A stretch of 64,000 bases of DNA, taken from positions 62,001 through 126,000 of the forward strand of contig JAHHGT010000008.1 of NCBI GenBank assembly GCA_019359745.1, given 5' to 3'. Under the pieces are notes generated by a model. That model was not told the DNA's origin, searched no databases, and saw only the letters and a program-made list of their open reading frames with translations. Made by a program: the position numbers and the translations under genes. Each line of letters begins with the position of its first letter. The stretch's first letter is position 1. Origin of the DNA: Aphanothece saxicola GSE-SYN-MK-01-06B. Lineage in GTDB: Bacteria > Cyanobacteriota > Cyanobacteriia > PCC-6307 > Cyanobiaceae. Shown in pieces: positions 37,538 through 46,796 of the stretch.

Positions 37538-40171
37538 ATGCATCCCACCGCCGAACTGTTCACCGAGAAGGCCTGGGGCGCCGTCGTCGCCTCCCAGCAG
37601 CTGGCCCAGCAGAAGCGCCAGCAGCAGATGGAGAGCGAGCACCTGTTCGCCGCCCTGCTGGCCCAGCAGGACCTGGCCAGCCGGATCCTGGAGAAGGCCG
37701 GCGTGGACCTGGGCGTGCTGAGCCAGAAGCTGGAGGCCTTCATCGCCACCCAGCCCAGCCTGGCCGCCGCCCCCGACAACGTCTATCTGGGCAAGGGGCT
37801 CAACGCGGTGCTGGATCGGGCCGATGGGCTCAAGAAGGACTTCGACGACAGCTTCATCGCCGTGGAGCACCTGGTGCTGGCCCTGGCCGGCGATGAGCGC
37901 TGCGGCCGCCAGTTGCTCTCGCAGGCGGGCGCCGATGGGGCCAGGATCAAGGAGGCCGTTCAGGCCGTGCGAGGCAGCCAGCGTGTGACCGACCAGAACC
38001 CGGAGAGCACCTATGAGTCGCTCGAGAAATACGGCCGCGACCTCACCGCCGCCGCCCGCGACGGCAAGCTCGATCCGGTGATCGGCCGCGACGAGGAAAT
38101 CCGCCGCACCGTGCAGATCCTGTCGCGGCGCACCAAGAACAACCCGGTGCTGATCGGTGAACCCGGCGTCGGCAAGACGGCGATCGTGGAGGGGCTGGCC
38201 CAGCGGATCGTCAACGGCGACGTGCCCACGGCCCTGCAGAACCGCCAGCTGATCGCCCTCGACATGGGCGCCCTGATCGCCGGCGCCAAGTACCGCGGCG
38301 AGTTCGAGGAACGCCTCAAGGCCGTGCTCAAGGAGGTCACCTCCAGCGAGGGGCAGATCGTCCTGTTCATCGACGAGATCCACACGGTGGTGGGGGCCGG
38401 CGCCAGCGGCGGGGCCATGGACGCCAGCAACCTGCTCAAGCCGATGCTGGCCCGCGGTGAGCTGCGCTGCATCGGCGCCACCACCCTCGATGAACACCGC
38501 CAGCACATCGAGAAGGATCCGGCCCTGGAGCGCCGTTTCCAGCAGGTGTTTGTCGACCAGCCGACGGTGGAGGACACCATCTCGATCCTGCGCGGCCTGA
38601 AGGAGCGCTACGAGGTGCACCACGGTGTGCGCATCGCCGACAACGCCCTGGTGGCGGCGGCGGTGCTCAGCAGCCGCTACATCGCCGATCGCTTCCTGCC
38701 CGACAAGGCCATCGACCTGATGGACGAATCGGCGGCGCGCCTGAAGATGGAGATCACCTCCAAGCCGGAGGAGATCGACGAGCTCGACCGCCGCATCCTG
38801 CAGCTGGAGATGGAGAAGCTCTCCCTGGGGCGGGAATCGGATCCGGCCAGCCGCGACCGGCTGGAGCGGCTGGAGAAGGAACTGGCCGACCTGGGCGAGC
38901 AGCAGAGCAGCCTCAATGCCCAGTGGCAGAAGGAAAAGGGCTCGATCGACGAACTCTCCGCCCTCAAGGAGGAGATCGAGCAGGTGCAGCTGCAGGTGGA
39001 GCAGGCCAAGCGCCAGTACGACCTCAACAAGGCCGCCGAACTGGAGTACGGCACCCTGGCGGGGCTGAACAAGAAACTGGCGGCCCGCACCGAGGAGCTC
39101 AGCGCCCATGCCGGCGAGAAGAACCTGCTGCGTGAGGAGGTCACCGAAGACGACATCGCCGAGGTGATCGCCAAGTGGACCGGCATTCCGGTGAGCAAGC
39201 TGGTGCAGAGCGAGATGGAGAAACTGCTGCATCTCGAGGACGAGCTGCACACCCGGGTGATCGGCCAGGACCAGGCCGTGACGGCGGTGGCCGATGCCAT
39301 CCAGCGCTCCCGGGCCGGCCTGTCGGACCCCAACCGCCCGATCGCCAGCTTCCTGTTCCTCGGCCCCACCGGCGTGGGCAAGACCGAGCTCTCCAAGGCC
39401 CTGGCCTCGCAGCTGTTCGACAGCGAGGAGGCGATGGTGCGCATCGACATGAGCGAGTACATGGAGAAGCACGCCGTGTCCCGGCTGATCGGAGCGCCTC
39501 CTGGCTATGTGGGCTACGAGGAGGGCGGCCAGCTCACGGAAGCGGTACGGCGGCGCCCCTACGCGGTGATCCTGTTCGACGAGGTGGAGAAGGCCCACCC
39601 CGATGTGTTCAACGTGATGCTGCAGATCCTCGATGACGGCCGCGTCACCGACGGCCAGGGCCGCACGGTGGATTTCACCAACACGGTGCTGATCCTGACC
39701 AGCAACATCGGCAGTGCCTCGATCCTTGATCTGGCCGGCGATCCGGCCCGCTACGGCGAGATGGAGAAGCGGGTCAATGAGGCGCTGCGGGGCCACTTCC
39801 GCCCCGAGTTCCTCAACCGTCTGGATGAATCGATCATCTTCCGCAGCCTGCGGGAGGACGAACTGCGCCAGATCGTGGCCCTGCAGGTGCAGCGGCTGAC
39901 GCGACGCCTCGAGGAGCGCAAGCTGGCCCTGCGGGTGAACAGCGAAGCCCTCGACTGGCTGGCCGCCGTCGGCTACGACCCGGTATACGGCGCCCGGCCG
40001 CTGAAGCGGGCGATCCAGCGGGAACTGGAGACGCCGATCGCCAAGGCGATCCTGGCGGGCACCTTCCCCGCCGGCAGCACGATCGCGGTGGATGTGGTGT
40101 CGGAGCGTCTGCACTTCCGCCAGGCCGAACCGGCCGAGATCCAGGCGGTGGCGCCGGCGCTGGTGGGATGA
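37538..40171 (+). CDS. clpB: ATP-dependent disaggregase ClpB
   Basis: 877 residues from ATG 37538 ([13 protein letters not shown]); an in-frame extension upstream is not conserved. Domain order is the Clp N domain (1-150), AAA+ module 1 with Walker A GEPGVGKT (about 207-214) and [14 protein letters not shown], a coiled-coil middle domain (about 410-530), AAA+ module 2 with GPTGVGKT (about 608-615) and [13 protein letters not shown], and the C-terminal domain. There is no ClpP-binding loop of ClpA/ClpC type. It unfolds protein aggregates with DnaK after heat stress. The gene is single; no CIRCE or obvious heat-shock site was seen in the 165-base leader. Confidence 0.95.
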   Translation: MHPTAELFTEKAWGAVVASQQLAQQKRQQQMESEHLFAALLAQQDLASRILEKAGVDLGVLSQKLEAFIATQPSLAAAPDNVYLGKGLNAVLDRADGLKKDFDDSFIAVEHLVLALAGDERCGRQLLSQAGADGARIKEAVQAVRGSQRVTDQNPESTYESLEKYGRDLTAAARDGKLDPVIGRDEEIRRTVQILSRRTKNNPVLIGEPGVGKTAIVEGLAQRIVNGDVPTALQNRQLIALDMGALIAGAKYRGEFEERLKAVLKEVTSSEGQIVLFIDEIHTVVGAGASGGAMDASNLLKPMLARGELRCIGATTLDEHRQHIEKDPALERRFQQVFVDQPTVEDTISILRGLKERYEVHHGVRIADNALVAAAVLSSRYIADRFLPDKAIDLMDESAARLKMEITSKPEEIDELDRRILQLEMEKLSLGRESDPASRDRLERLEKELADLGEQQSSLNAQWQKEKGSIDELSALKEEIEQVQLQVEQAKRQYDLNKAAELEYGTLAGLNKKLAARTEELSAHAGEKNLLREEVTEDDIAEVIAKWTGIPVSKLVQSEMEKLLHLEDELHTRVIGQDQAVTAVADAIQRSRAGLSDPNRPIASFLFLGPTGVGKTELSKALASQLFDSEEAMVRIDMSEYMEKHAVSRLIGAPPGYVGYEEGGQLTEAVRRRPYAVILFDEVEKAHPDVFNVMLQILDDGRVTDGQGRTVDFTNTVLILTSNIGSASILDLAGDPARYGEMEKRVNEALRGHFRPEFLNRLDESIIFRSLREDELRQIVALQVQRLTRRLEERKLALRVNSEALDWLAAVGYDPVYGARPLKRAIQRELETPIAKAILAGTFPAGSTIAVDVVSERLHFRQAEPAEIQAVAPALVG

Positions 40172-40204
40172 GCACGCGTTGATGGGCGCAGGGCCACCTT
40201 GTTG

Positions 40205-40684
40205 ATGGGCAAACGCCTGAAGCGGCTGGTGGCCCGGCTGCGCCTTTACTGGCTGGCGGCGCGGCTCTACGAAACCTGGCAACTGCTGGCCCGTCCCCAC
40301 AACCACGGCGCCTTGGTGGCGATCTGGCACCAGGGGCGCCTGCTGCTGGTGCAGGCCAGCTACCGCCATGGCCTGGGGCTGCCGGGAGGGGGGCTGGAGC
40401 GACGGGAAACGGCGCAGCAGGCTGCGGTGCGGGAGCTAACCGAAGAGCTGGGGTTGCGGGTGTCGCAAGAGGAGCTGGTGGACCCCTGGCAGATCACCGA
40501 AACCTCAGCGCGGGGAAAGAACAGCGTGACGATCTTCACGCTGCGGGCGGCGCGGGAGCCGGTGATTCACCTCGATGGCCTCGAACTGGTGGCGGGCCAC
40601 TGGCTGACGACGCAGGAAGCCCTTGGCCGGCCGCTCGTCAGCCACGTGCGGACGTATCTGATCGAGAGGGGGCTGAAAAAGTGA
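40205..40684 (+). CDS. Nudix hydrolase
   Basis: 159 residues from ATG 40205, preceded by two in-frame TTG codons. The Nudix box is complete: GGGLERRETAQQAAVRELTEELGL fits Gx5Ex7REUxEExGU, with the Glu residues for Mg binding. An N-terminal basic segment (MGKRLKRLVARLRLYWLAARLY) may associate with membranes. The enzyme would hydrolyse a nucleoside-diphosphate-linked compound; the substrate cannot be inferred. It follows clpB by 33 bases. Confidence 0.85.
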   Translation: MGKRLKRLVARLRLYWLAARLYETWQLLARPHNHGALVAIWHQGRLLLVQASYRHGLGLPGGGLERRETAQQAAVRELTEELGLRVSQEELVDPWQITETSARGKNSVTIFTLRAAREPVIHLDGLELVAGHWLTTQEALGRPLVSHVRTYLIERGLKK

Positions 40685-40830
40685 TCCATCTGCAGGCCTG
40701 GGAACAGCGGTGCGGCATCGAGCCCTTGGGCAGGGGCGATGCGCTGCCGGCCAGGGGTAGCGGCCGACCAGATCTTCACCGCCGGCTCGGAAGGGATCAG
40801 CACCCAGCCGAGCTGAGCGCCTTCGGCGGC
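40683..40830 (-). pseudogene. Uma2-family nuclease-like fragment (C-terminal piece)
   Basis: On the minus strand this piece encodes GAQLGWVLIPSEPAVKIW...APAQGLDAAPLFPGLQM, nearly the same as the C-terminal part of the second Uma2 copy at 41938-42419. The rest of the gene is absent and it runs into the 3' end of the Nudix gene. Uma2/DUF820 proteins are PD-(D/E)XK-like and abundant in cyanobacteria; this copy cannot be functional. Confidence 0.75.
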
Positions 40831-40848
40831 GATGTGGTGATCACGGAT

Positions 40849-41002
40849 TCAGTTGATGGTGAGGCTGGCGTTGTTCCAGGTGGTGCGGGCGCAGCTGTCA
40901 CCGGCGATGCACTCGGGCGGTACGCCGAGTTGGAGCAGCCGTTGGGCAGTGGCAAGAGCACCGCCAGAGACAAGGATCGCCTGGATGCGGCCATCCGTAA
41001 AT
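40849..41002 (-). pseudogene. Possible C-terminal fragment of an unknown gene
   Basis: The minus strand has an open frame without a start codon that reads TDGRIQAILVSGGALATAQ, then GVPPECIAGDSCARTTWNN and a stop at 40849. The composition is protein-like with paired cysteines, but no family is recognised. It lies between a broken Uma2 piece and the HEPN toxin gene, so it may be debris of a displaced gene. Confidence 0.3.
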
Positions 41003-41028
41003 CAGCTCACACTCCGTAGGTCAATGGC

Positions 41029-41544
41029 TCAGGCGCCCCTGCCCGATTCAGGCGTGCGCAGTTCCTCCAGCCACGCCTGGAAACGCCCAAGGTCCGCCCC
41101 AATCCCCGGCCAGAGGGCGATGGCCCGCTGGAGCAGCAGCCGCACCCGATCCTCCTCTAGTTCGTAGGCGTAGAGGTGACGCACCACATGGCGGAAAGCA
41201 AGCAGTTCCGCCAATCCCGACCGCACCGTCGGGCTCAGCACGGCCGGCCTCGACTCGGTGGCGATGGCCATCCGATCCAGCAGCTGCCGATGCCAGTCGC
41301 TGCCCTCTGACGTTCCCCCGTTAAGCACCCTCACGATCAACACAAGACACCGCTCCACGCCGGTGTACAAGCTCTGGAGGCGCAGGGCTGCCGAGTAGAA
41401 CGTTTTACTGTTGGCGCGGCCTGCTTGCATGCGGCCTTCGAGGCGCTCCAGGCTGCCAACCAGCTCCGAAAGCTTGTCCCGCTCGATGCGCAGATCGAGC
41501 TGCAGATCGCTCAGTTGCCGCTGCCAGGGATCGGGGGAGGCCAT
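41029..41544 (-). CDS. HEPN-domain toxin of MNT-HEPN pair (HepT-like)
   Basis: 171 residues, largely helical. It contains the HepT RNase motif Rx4HxY as R118-HVVR-H123-L-Y125. Such HEPN proteins cut RNA and are silenced by the partner nucleotidyltransferase, which adds AMP to the Tyr. The ATG overlaps the stop of the MNT gene (ATGA), the normal order in which the MNT antitoxin comes first. Flanking broken Uma2 genes show this is a mobile or decaying spot. An N-terminal coiled-coil-like helix (LDLRIERDKLSELVGSLERL) precedes the motif. Confidence 0.85.
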   Translation of the reverse strand: MASPDPWQRQLSDLQLDLRIERDKLSELVGSLERLEGRMQAGRANSKTFYSAALRLQSLYTGVERCLVLIVRVLNGGTSEGSDWHRQLLDRMAIATESRPAVLSPTVRSGLAELLAFRHVVRHLYAYELEEDRVRLLLQRAIALWPGIGADLGRFQAWLEELRTPESGRGA

Positions 41545-41915
41545 CAGAGTGCGATGGCCCGCTCGCGGATGCGCTCCTGCCAGTGGGGCGGCAGGCTCTC
41601 CAGACGCACCAGATCGATCGGGATAAGCGGATCCTGGCGGGAAGCCGCCAGGCTGTCGAGCTCAGCCGTGGCGGTGAGCAACGCCTCCGGCGGCAGACCG
41701 GCCACGGCCAGGTCGATATCTGAGCTGCTGTGGGTGCGGCCCTCGGCCACCGAGCCGAACAGCCAGACGCCCTCGATTCCAGGCCAGCCCTGGCGCAGCA
41801 GCGCCGCGGCCTCAGGGGCCAGACGATAGGCCGCCCGCTCCCGCGCCTCGACCATGGCGATCGCCTCCTTCCGGCGCTGCTGCCAGAACAGGCGTTGGGA
41901 GGAGCTCACCACCAT
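41544..41915 (-). CDS. MNT-domain antitoxin (minimal nucleotidyltransferase)
   Basis: 123 residues. The nucleotidyltransferase motif FGSVAEGRTHSSSDIDLAV (53-71) has GSxxxG and the metal-binding DxD (Asp66, Asp68), followed by a third acidic position in PIDLV. In the MntA/HepT systems it AMPylates the HEPN toxin. The gene is longer at its N-terminus than minimal relatives, with a basic helix (FWQQRRKEAIAMVEARERAAYRL). It overlaps the HEPN gene by one base of each codon and is the upstream gene of the pair. Confidence 0.88.
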   Translation of the reverse strand: MVVSSSQRLFWQQRRKEAIAMVEARERAAYRLAPEAAALLRQGWPGIEGVWLFGSVAEGRTHSSSDIDLAVAGLPPEALLTATAELDSLAASRQDPLIPIDLVRLESLPPHWQERIRERAIAL

Positions 41916-41937
41916 GGGTTGAGCCTAATCACCCCAC

Positions 41938-42419
41938 TCAGCCCGCCCACACCTCGGCCAGCTGGATCTGCAAACCGGGGAACAGCGGTGCGGCATCCAG
42001 GACCTGGGCCGGGGCGAAGCGTTGCGGTGCGGCCTCGGCGGCGGTCCAGATCTCCACGGCCTGCTCCTCGGGAATCAGGAGCCAGCCGAGTTGGGCGCCA
42101 TTGGCGCGGTAGCGCTCCATCTTCTGTCGCAGGGCCGTCAGCCCGCGGGGGCCTTCGTCCGACGGGCTGGCCAGTTCCACCACCACATCGGGGCAGAGGG
42201 GGGCAAAACCGCGGCGTTGCTCGGCCGTGAGGGCCCTCCAGCGCTCCAAGTGCAGCAGGGAGGCGTCGGGGCGATCAACTGACCATCGGCGGCGAGTTCG
42301 AGCACAGCCTCAGGGTTCGCCTGGCACACCCGCTCGAACTGCTCCGGGCTGAGGCGCAGATCCCAGGGCAGGGCCAACAGCTCCAGCGGCGGAACTCCTG
42401 CCGCCAACACTAAGAGCAA
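41938..42419 (-). pseudogene. Uma2-family gene with internal deletion and frameshift
   Basis: The 5' part (42419 down to ~42275) encodes PPLELLALPWDLRLSPEQFERVC...LELAADGQLIAP, the normal Uma2 start. The rest, in another frame from about 42275 to 41938, encodes DASLLHLERWRALTAEQRRGFAPLCPDVVVELASPSD and so on to the C-terminus. The ~50-60 residues that usually separate LIMPPTG from SPDASWV are missing and the join shifts the frame, so no full protein can be made. Uma2 proteins are predicted PD-(D/E)XK endonucleases; VVELASPSD is part of the nuclease core. It overlaps the Coq4-like stop by a few bases. Confidence 0.8.
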
Positions 42420-43195
42420 TCAGAAGCCGCCAGAGCCTCGGTCAGCGCGGGATTGGCGTGCCAGCTGTAGGTGCCATCCCGCACGGCCTCGATGCCCAGC
42501 TCGGCCCGCAGCTCCTCCAGGTTCTGCTCCATCCGCTCCTCCCAGATCACCGGGAACAGCGGCCGGGCATCGGCGCCGATGTGCAGACCCTTGCTGATCA
42601 TGCCGAAGGCGTAACCGGCAGTCCGGGCCTGCTCGGCCGGAGTTTCGTGTTCATCGAGCGGCTTTTCGTTACGGAACCAGTTGAGCAGCAGGGCCATCAG
42701 ATCGGTGAAAGCCAGGCCCGGGTGCGCGAACTGGGCCACGCTGATGCTGATCACACCGAGTTCACCGAAATTGTCGAGGCTGAAGCCGCTGACGATGTGG
42801 TGGATGTCGTGGGTGGCGTAGACGCGGTAGTTGATGTAATCGGCGTCGCTGTCCAGGTTGGCGTAGAACTCGGGTTTGGGGAAGAAGTTGATGTCGTAAC
42901 CCATCGTCTCCAGCACCGTGGCGTAGGTGTGGCCCAGGGTGCCCTTCGGCAGGGCCTTGAGGGCGGCCGCGTCGTAGGGGCCGCTGAGCCGCCGCTGCTC
43001 GATCAGGGCCACCGCGGCCGGGTCGCGCTGCAGCAACGCCCGGCAGACCTGCATCGGCCGGGACTGGCGCAGCCGATGGGAGAGCAGGAAGACATTGTTG
43101 GCCGACGCACCGGCTCCGGCGGCCAGATCGGCGAGTTCCAGGAACGCGTGGATGTTCTCCTCGGTGGCGATCCGATCGAGATAGCGAAATCCCAT
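42410..43195 (-). CDS. Coq4-family protein
   Basis: 261 residues. The zinc/metal motif HDxxHx11E is exact: His129-Asp130-x2-His133-x11-Glu145 in THDIHHIVSGFSLDNFGELG. Mitochondrial COQ4 acts in ubiquinone synthesis at the C1 position of the ring. Cyanobacteria make plastoquinone rather than ubiquinone, so the role here is open. N-terminal helices (FLLSHRLRQSRPMQV) and the C-terminal IGADARPLFPVIWEERMEQ fit the family. It is followed by a broken Uma2 gene and preceded by the pterin dehydratase gene on the same strand. Confidence 0.85.
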   Translation of the reverse strand: MGFRYLDRIATEENIHAFLELADLAAGAGASANNVFLLSHRLRQSRPMQVCRALLQRDPAAVALIEQRRLSGPYDAAALKALPKGTLGHTYATVLETMGYDINFFPKPEFYANLDSDADYINYRVYATHDIHHIVSGFSLDNFGELGVISISVAQFAHPGLAFTDLMALLLNWFRNEKPLDEHETPAEQARTAGYAFGMISKGLHIGADARPLFPVIWEERMEQNLEELRAELGIEAVRDGTYSWHANPALTEALAASDCS

Positions 43196-43205
43196 GGCTG
43201 TGGCC

Positions 43206-43493
43206 TCAGCTCACCAAACCATCAATCTGCTGCGCCAGGGCCAGGTCGAGGTCCGACAGCCCACCAGTGTCATGGGTGGTGAGGTTGATCGTCACCCGGT
43301 TCCAGACGTTGCACCACTCCGGGTGGTGCCCCAGCGCCTCGGCCGCCAGGGCCACCCGGGTCATGAAGCCGAAGGCGGCCGAAAAATCGGCAAAGCGCAG
43401 TTCGCGGTGGAGCTTGCCCTCGCGCACCGTCCACTGCGGCAGTTCGGTGGACAAAGCAGCGATCTTGGCGGGGGTCAGGGGCTTGGAAGCCAT
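43206..43493 (-). CDS. Pterin-4a-carbinolamine dehydratase-like protein
   Basis: 95 residues from ATG 43493 ([14 protein letters not shown]). The PCD pattern is clear: PQWTV near the start, [54 protein letters not shown], with the catalytic His pair in the GHHPEW segment and a His in TTHD. In phenylalanine hydroxylase systems it dehydrates 4a-hydroxytetrahydrobiopterin; many bacteria without that enzyme still have it, perhaps in folate or molybdopterin metabolism. Upstream in-frame codons to 43787 belong to the YjbQ gene in another frame. Confidence 0.92.
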   Translation of the reverse strand: MASKPLTPAKIAALSTELPQWTVREGKLHRELRFADFSAAFGFMTRVALAAEALGHHPEWCNVWNRVTINLTTHDTGGLSDLDLALAQQIDGLVS

Positions 43494-43518
43494 GGAGGTA
43501 GGGGGCAGGGGATCAGGG

Positions 43519-43971
43519 TCATTCACCGAGCAGATGCAGGCTGAAGCAGCGCCGGTGCGGCCGGGCCCTGTGTTCCCACACATAAACAGCCTGCCAGGTG
43601 CCGAGCAGAAGCCGGCCCGATTGGAACGGCAGCACCAGGCTGGTGCAGGTGAGCGCGGTGCGGATGTGGGCGGGCATGTCGTCGGGGCCTTCGTCGTCGT
43701 GCACCCAGGCGCGCCGCTCGCCCTGGCCGCTGATCGGACGCACTCCCTCAGGAGGCACCAGGGCCCGCAGAAAGGCGGCCAGATCAAGAAGCACCCTGGG
43801 GTCGGCGTTTTCGTTGATCGTCAGCGAACACGAGGTGTGCTGGCAGGCGATGGTGGCGCTGCCCAGCTGCAATCCGCTGGCGGCGATCAGCCCATTGATG
43901 GCCGCGGTGATGTCATCGAAACCCTCGCCCTTGGTGGTGATCTCCAGCTGGCGGAGGGTCTGGCGCAACAT
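43519..43971 (-). CDS. YjbQ / UPF0047 family protein
   Basis: 150 residues. Family hallmarks are [18 protein letters not shown] (41-58), [31 protein letters not shown] and [12 protein letters not shown]. Members bind a metal through conserved His and Asp residues; some have weak thiamine-phosphate-synthase activity, but the biological role is unsettled. It lies 25 bases before the pterin dehydratase gene and 9 bases after the desaturase stop, so all may share a transcript. Confidence 0.92.
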   Translation of the reverse strand: MLRQTLRQLEITTKGEGFDDITAAINGLIAASGLQLGSATIACQHTSCSLTINENADPRVLLDLAAFLRALVPPEGVRPISGQGERRAWVHDDEGPDDMPAHIRTALTCTSLVLPFQSGRLLLGTWQAVYVWEHRARPHRRCFSLHLLGE

Positions 43972-43980
43972 GCGTGATGG

Positions 43981-45087
43981 TCAGCCGGCGGCGGCGACCC
44001 GGAGGGCTGATCGCTGGTCGTCGATGGTGGTCAGGCGGCAGGCCTGGGGATCCCAGAGGATGTAGCTGAAGCAGCCCGGGATGTCGGCCAGCGACAGCCG
44101 CCGCACGCCTGCCAGCAGGTGGGCGTTGCGTTCATGGCAGGCCCGCAGGCGGTAGTTGGGGATCTTCGAGGAGAGGTGGTGGATGGCATGGCAGCCGATG
44201 TCGGCCGAGAACCAGTTGAAGATCGGCGGCAGCTCCAGGTCGCTGGTGCCCTCGAGCACGCCGGTCATCTCGCTCCAGCCGGCGGTGGCGTGGGCGTAGG
44301 AGCCGGGGAAGTTGTGCTGCACGAAGAAGATGCAGATGAAGATGGCCGCCGCGCACGCCATCACCGGGGCATAGATCGACCAGAACACACCGGCACCCAG
44401 CCAGTGGGCCATCAGCCACCAGGAGCCGATCACGGCGATGTTGTTGGCCACCAGGTGGCGGAATTCCTCGTTGGTGTACCAGTGCTTGGAGCGGTAGCTG
44501 GCCAGTATCTGGCCGAGGCCCATCGGTTCGGGGCTGCGCAGGCAGGCCACCAGGTGGGGGAAGAAGCCCGCCAGACCCAGCAGCAAAGCCACCCGGGGCT
44601 TGATCACCAGGTAGAAGAAGCCGCCGGGGAACAGCATCGCCGGGTGGCGCAGCACGCCATAGAAGCGCTGCTGGCCGGGGCTGAGGGCCGCAAAGGCGCT
44701 GGTGGTGACCAGGGCCGACGGCCCCTGGTACTTCTCCCAGTCACCGTTGTGGCGGTGGTGGTAGGCATGACCCCGCGACCAGGGGTACTGGGGAATGGCA
44801 CTGATCACCCCGAGCAGGAAGCCGAACACCTGGTTGGCCCGCCGGCTGCGGAACAGGGAGTCGTGGCCGCAGTCGTGCATCAGCGAAAAGACGCGCGCCA
44901 GCAGCAGCACCATCACCACCATCGTGGGGATCAACAACAGCGGCGCGTGCTTGAGGCTCCAGTCGGCGACCCACCAGAGGGCCGCGTAGGGGATCACGGT
45001 GTTGGCGATCTGCCAGCCGCCGCGGAGGTTTGAGCTGTCCATGAAAGACTTCAGCTCGAAATCGCCCCGTTTCGGCTGACGAACCAC
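43981..45087 (-). CDS. Membrane fatty-acid desaturase-type di-iron enzyme
   Basis: About 368 residues from a GTG at 45087 (VRQPKRGDFELKSF); an ATG at 45042 gives a form 15 residues shorter, and no ribosome site decides between them. The three histidine boxes of membrane desaturases are present: HDCGH in SLMHDCGHDSLF, HxxHH-type in RGHAYHHRHNGDW, and HAIHH in GCHAIHHLSSKIPNY. Hydrophobic segments between them make about four membrane passes. It introduces a double bond or hydroxyl into acyl chains or carotenoids; a lipid desaturase is more likely. It is divergent from the CrtH-like gene. Confidence 0.87.
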   Translation of the reverse strand: MVRQPKRGDFELKSFMDSSNLRGGWQIANTVIPYAALWWVADWSLKHAPLLLIPTMVVMVLLLARVFSLMHDCGHDSLFRSRRANQVFGFLLGVISAIPQYPWSRGHAYHHRHNGDWEKYQGPSALVTTSAFAALSPGQQRFYGVLRHPAMLFPGGFFYLVIKPRVALLLGLAGFFPHLVACLRSPEPMGLGQILASYRSKHWYTNEEFRHLVANNIAVIGSWWLMAHWLGAGVFWSIYAPVMACAAAIFICIFFVQHNFPGSYAHATAGWSEMTGVLEGTSDLELPPIFNWFSADIGCHAIHHLSSKIPNYRLRACHERNAHLLAGVRRLSLADIPGCFSYILWDPQACRLTTIDDQRSALRVAAAG

Positions 45088-45243
45088 GGCGGGTTCAGAC
45101 AGGATGGTTGGCGAGGTTCCCGGCGGCAATGCAAACCTTTGCTTTGATGTCTTGCGCGATCCTAGGCAGGGATCCAGCGCGGCGACAGTCGGCCTTGCGA
45201 AGGGAATCTGAATAGGATCTGCAGCGCACATGCTGCGCCCAAG

Positions 45244-46785
45244 GTGAGCGACCTGATCGTCGTGGGCAGTGGGCTGGGCGGCCTTTGCGCCGGCGCCATC
45301 GCCGCCCGCCATGGGCTGGAGGTCCTCGTTCTCGAGGCCCACACCACCCCTGGAGGCGCCGCCCATGGCTTTCGCCGTGGCCCCTTTCATTTCGAATCCG
45401 GTCCGTCGCTGTGGAGTGGCCTGGGCCGCTGGCCCAGCACCAATCCCCTGGCCCAGGTGCTGCGGGCGGTGGGGGAAAGCCTGCCCGTGGCCACCTACCG
45501 CGACTGGGGCCTGCTGCTGCCCGAGGGATCGCTGCGGGTCGGGGTTGGGCAGGGTCCCTTCCTGGCGCTGCTGCGCGAGCTGCGCGGCCCGGCGGTGGCC
45601 GAGGAATGGGACCGCTTCCTCACGGCCCTGAAGCCCAGCTGCGACGCGGCCCGCTCCCTGCCCCTGCTGGCCCTGCGGCCCGGGGCGGGGCTGGCCACCA
45701 CCCTCGGCGGCGGCAACGCCCTGCGCCTGCTCGGCCAGGCGGGGCGGCTGGCGGGCCTCGGGGGCGCCTTCGGGCCGATCGCCCGCCGCCACCTCAGCGA
45801 TCCCTTCCTGCTCCATTGGGTCGAGCTGCTCTGCTTCCTGATCTCAGGCCTGCCCATGGACCAGACCAGCGCCGCCGCCATGGCGACGCTGTTCGGTGAA
45901 TGGTTCGAGCCCGACGCCTGCCTGGACTACCCCATCGGCGGCAGTGGGGCCGTGGCGGCGGCGCTGGTGCGCGGGATGGAACGCCACGGCGGCCGGCTGC
46001 GCACCGAAGCGCCGGTGGCCGAAATCCTGGTGGAACGGGGGCGCGCCGTCGGCGTCCGGCTCGAGAACGGCGAGCGCCTCGAAGCGCGGCGGGGCGTGAT
46101 CGCCAACACCAGCCCCTGGGATCTGCTCTCCCTGCTGCCTGATGGGGCGGTGCCTTCGCGCTGGCGACGGCGCCAGGCGGCCACCCCGGCCTGCGCCAGC
46201 TTTCTGCACTGGCACCTGGCCCTGCGCGGCGACGACCTCGACCACCTGCCCATCCACCACGTCTGGGTGGGCGACTGGCAAAAGGGCATCGGCGCCGAAC
46301 GCAACATGGTGGTGCTGTCGATGCCCTCCCGGCTCGACCCGGCCTGCGCCCCACCCGGCCACCAGGTGCTGCACGGCTACACGCCGGCCAATGAGCCCTG
46401 GGAGCTGTGGCAGGGGCTGGAGCGGGGCAGCGCTCCCTATGAGGCCCTGAAAAAGGAACGCTGCGCTGTCTTTGGACAGGTGCTCTCCCAGGTGCTCCCC
46501 GACTGGCGGGAGCGGGTGGTGGTTGAACTGCAGGGCACCCCCCTCACCCACCGCCGCTACCTGCGCCTGCACCAGGGCAGTTACGGCCCGGCCTGGCCGG
46601 CCAGCGGCGGCCCCTTCCCCGGCGGCACCACCCCGATCGAGGGCCTGGTGCTCTGCGGCGCCGGCGTGTTCCCGGGCATCGGCGTGCCGCCCGTGGCGGT
46701 GAGCGGCGCCATGGCCGCCCACCGCTTCGTGGGCGCACGCCAGCAGCGGCAACTGCTGGAGGAGATCGGCCTGACGGAGCTGTAG
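45244..46785 (+). CDS. CrtH/CrtI-type FAD-dependent carotenoid oxidoreductase
   Basis: 513 residues from GTG 45244. The FAD-binding VVGSGLGGLCAGAIAARHGLEVLVLEAHTTPGGAAHGF (6-42) is a textbook dinucleotide-binding motif with the PGG extension of phytoene dehydrogenase relatives. YPIGGSGAVAAALVRGME and the C-terminal LVLCGAGVFPGIGVPPVAVSG also fit. The closest known roles are carotenoid cis-trans isomerase (CrtH) or related retinol-saturase-type enzymes; the exact activity is not clear. It is transcribed away from the desaturase across a 156-base gap. Confidence 0.8.
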   Translation: MSDLIVVGSGLGGLCAGAIAARHGLEVLVLEAHTTPGGAAHGFRRGPFHFESGPSLWSGLGRWPSTNPLAQVLRAVGESLPVATYRDWGLLLPEGSLRVGVGQGPFLALLRELRGPAVAEEWDRFLTALKPSCDAARSLPLLALRPGAGLATTLGGGNALRLLGQAGRLAGLGGAFGPIARRHLSDPFLLHWVELLCFLISGLPMDQTSAAAMATLFGEWFEPDACLDYPIGGSGAVAAALVRGMERHGGRLRTEAPVAEILVERGRAVGVRLENGERLEARRGVIANTSPWDLLSLLPDGAVPSRWRRRQAATPACASFLHWHLALRGDDLDHLPIHHVWVGDWQKGIGAERNMVVLSMPSRLDPACAPPGHQVLHGYTPANEPWELWQGLERGSAPYEALKKERCAVFGQVLSQVLPDWRERVVVELQGTPLTHRRYLRLHQGSYGPAWPASGGPFPGGTTPIEGLVLCGAGVFPGIGVPPVAVSGAMAAHRFVGARQQRQLLEEIGLTEL

Positions 46786-46796
46786 GGCGCCTGCGC

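Noticed and set aside
37496..40369. Minus-strand open frame of 957 codons opposite clpB
   Set aside because: ClpB is certain; the antisense frame has no recognisable domain and follows from codon bias.
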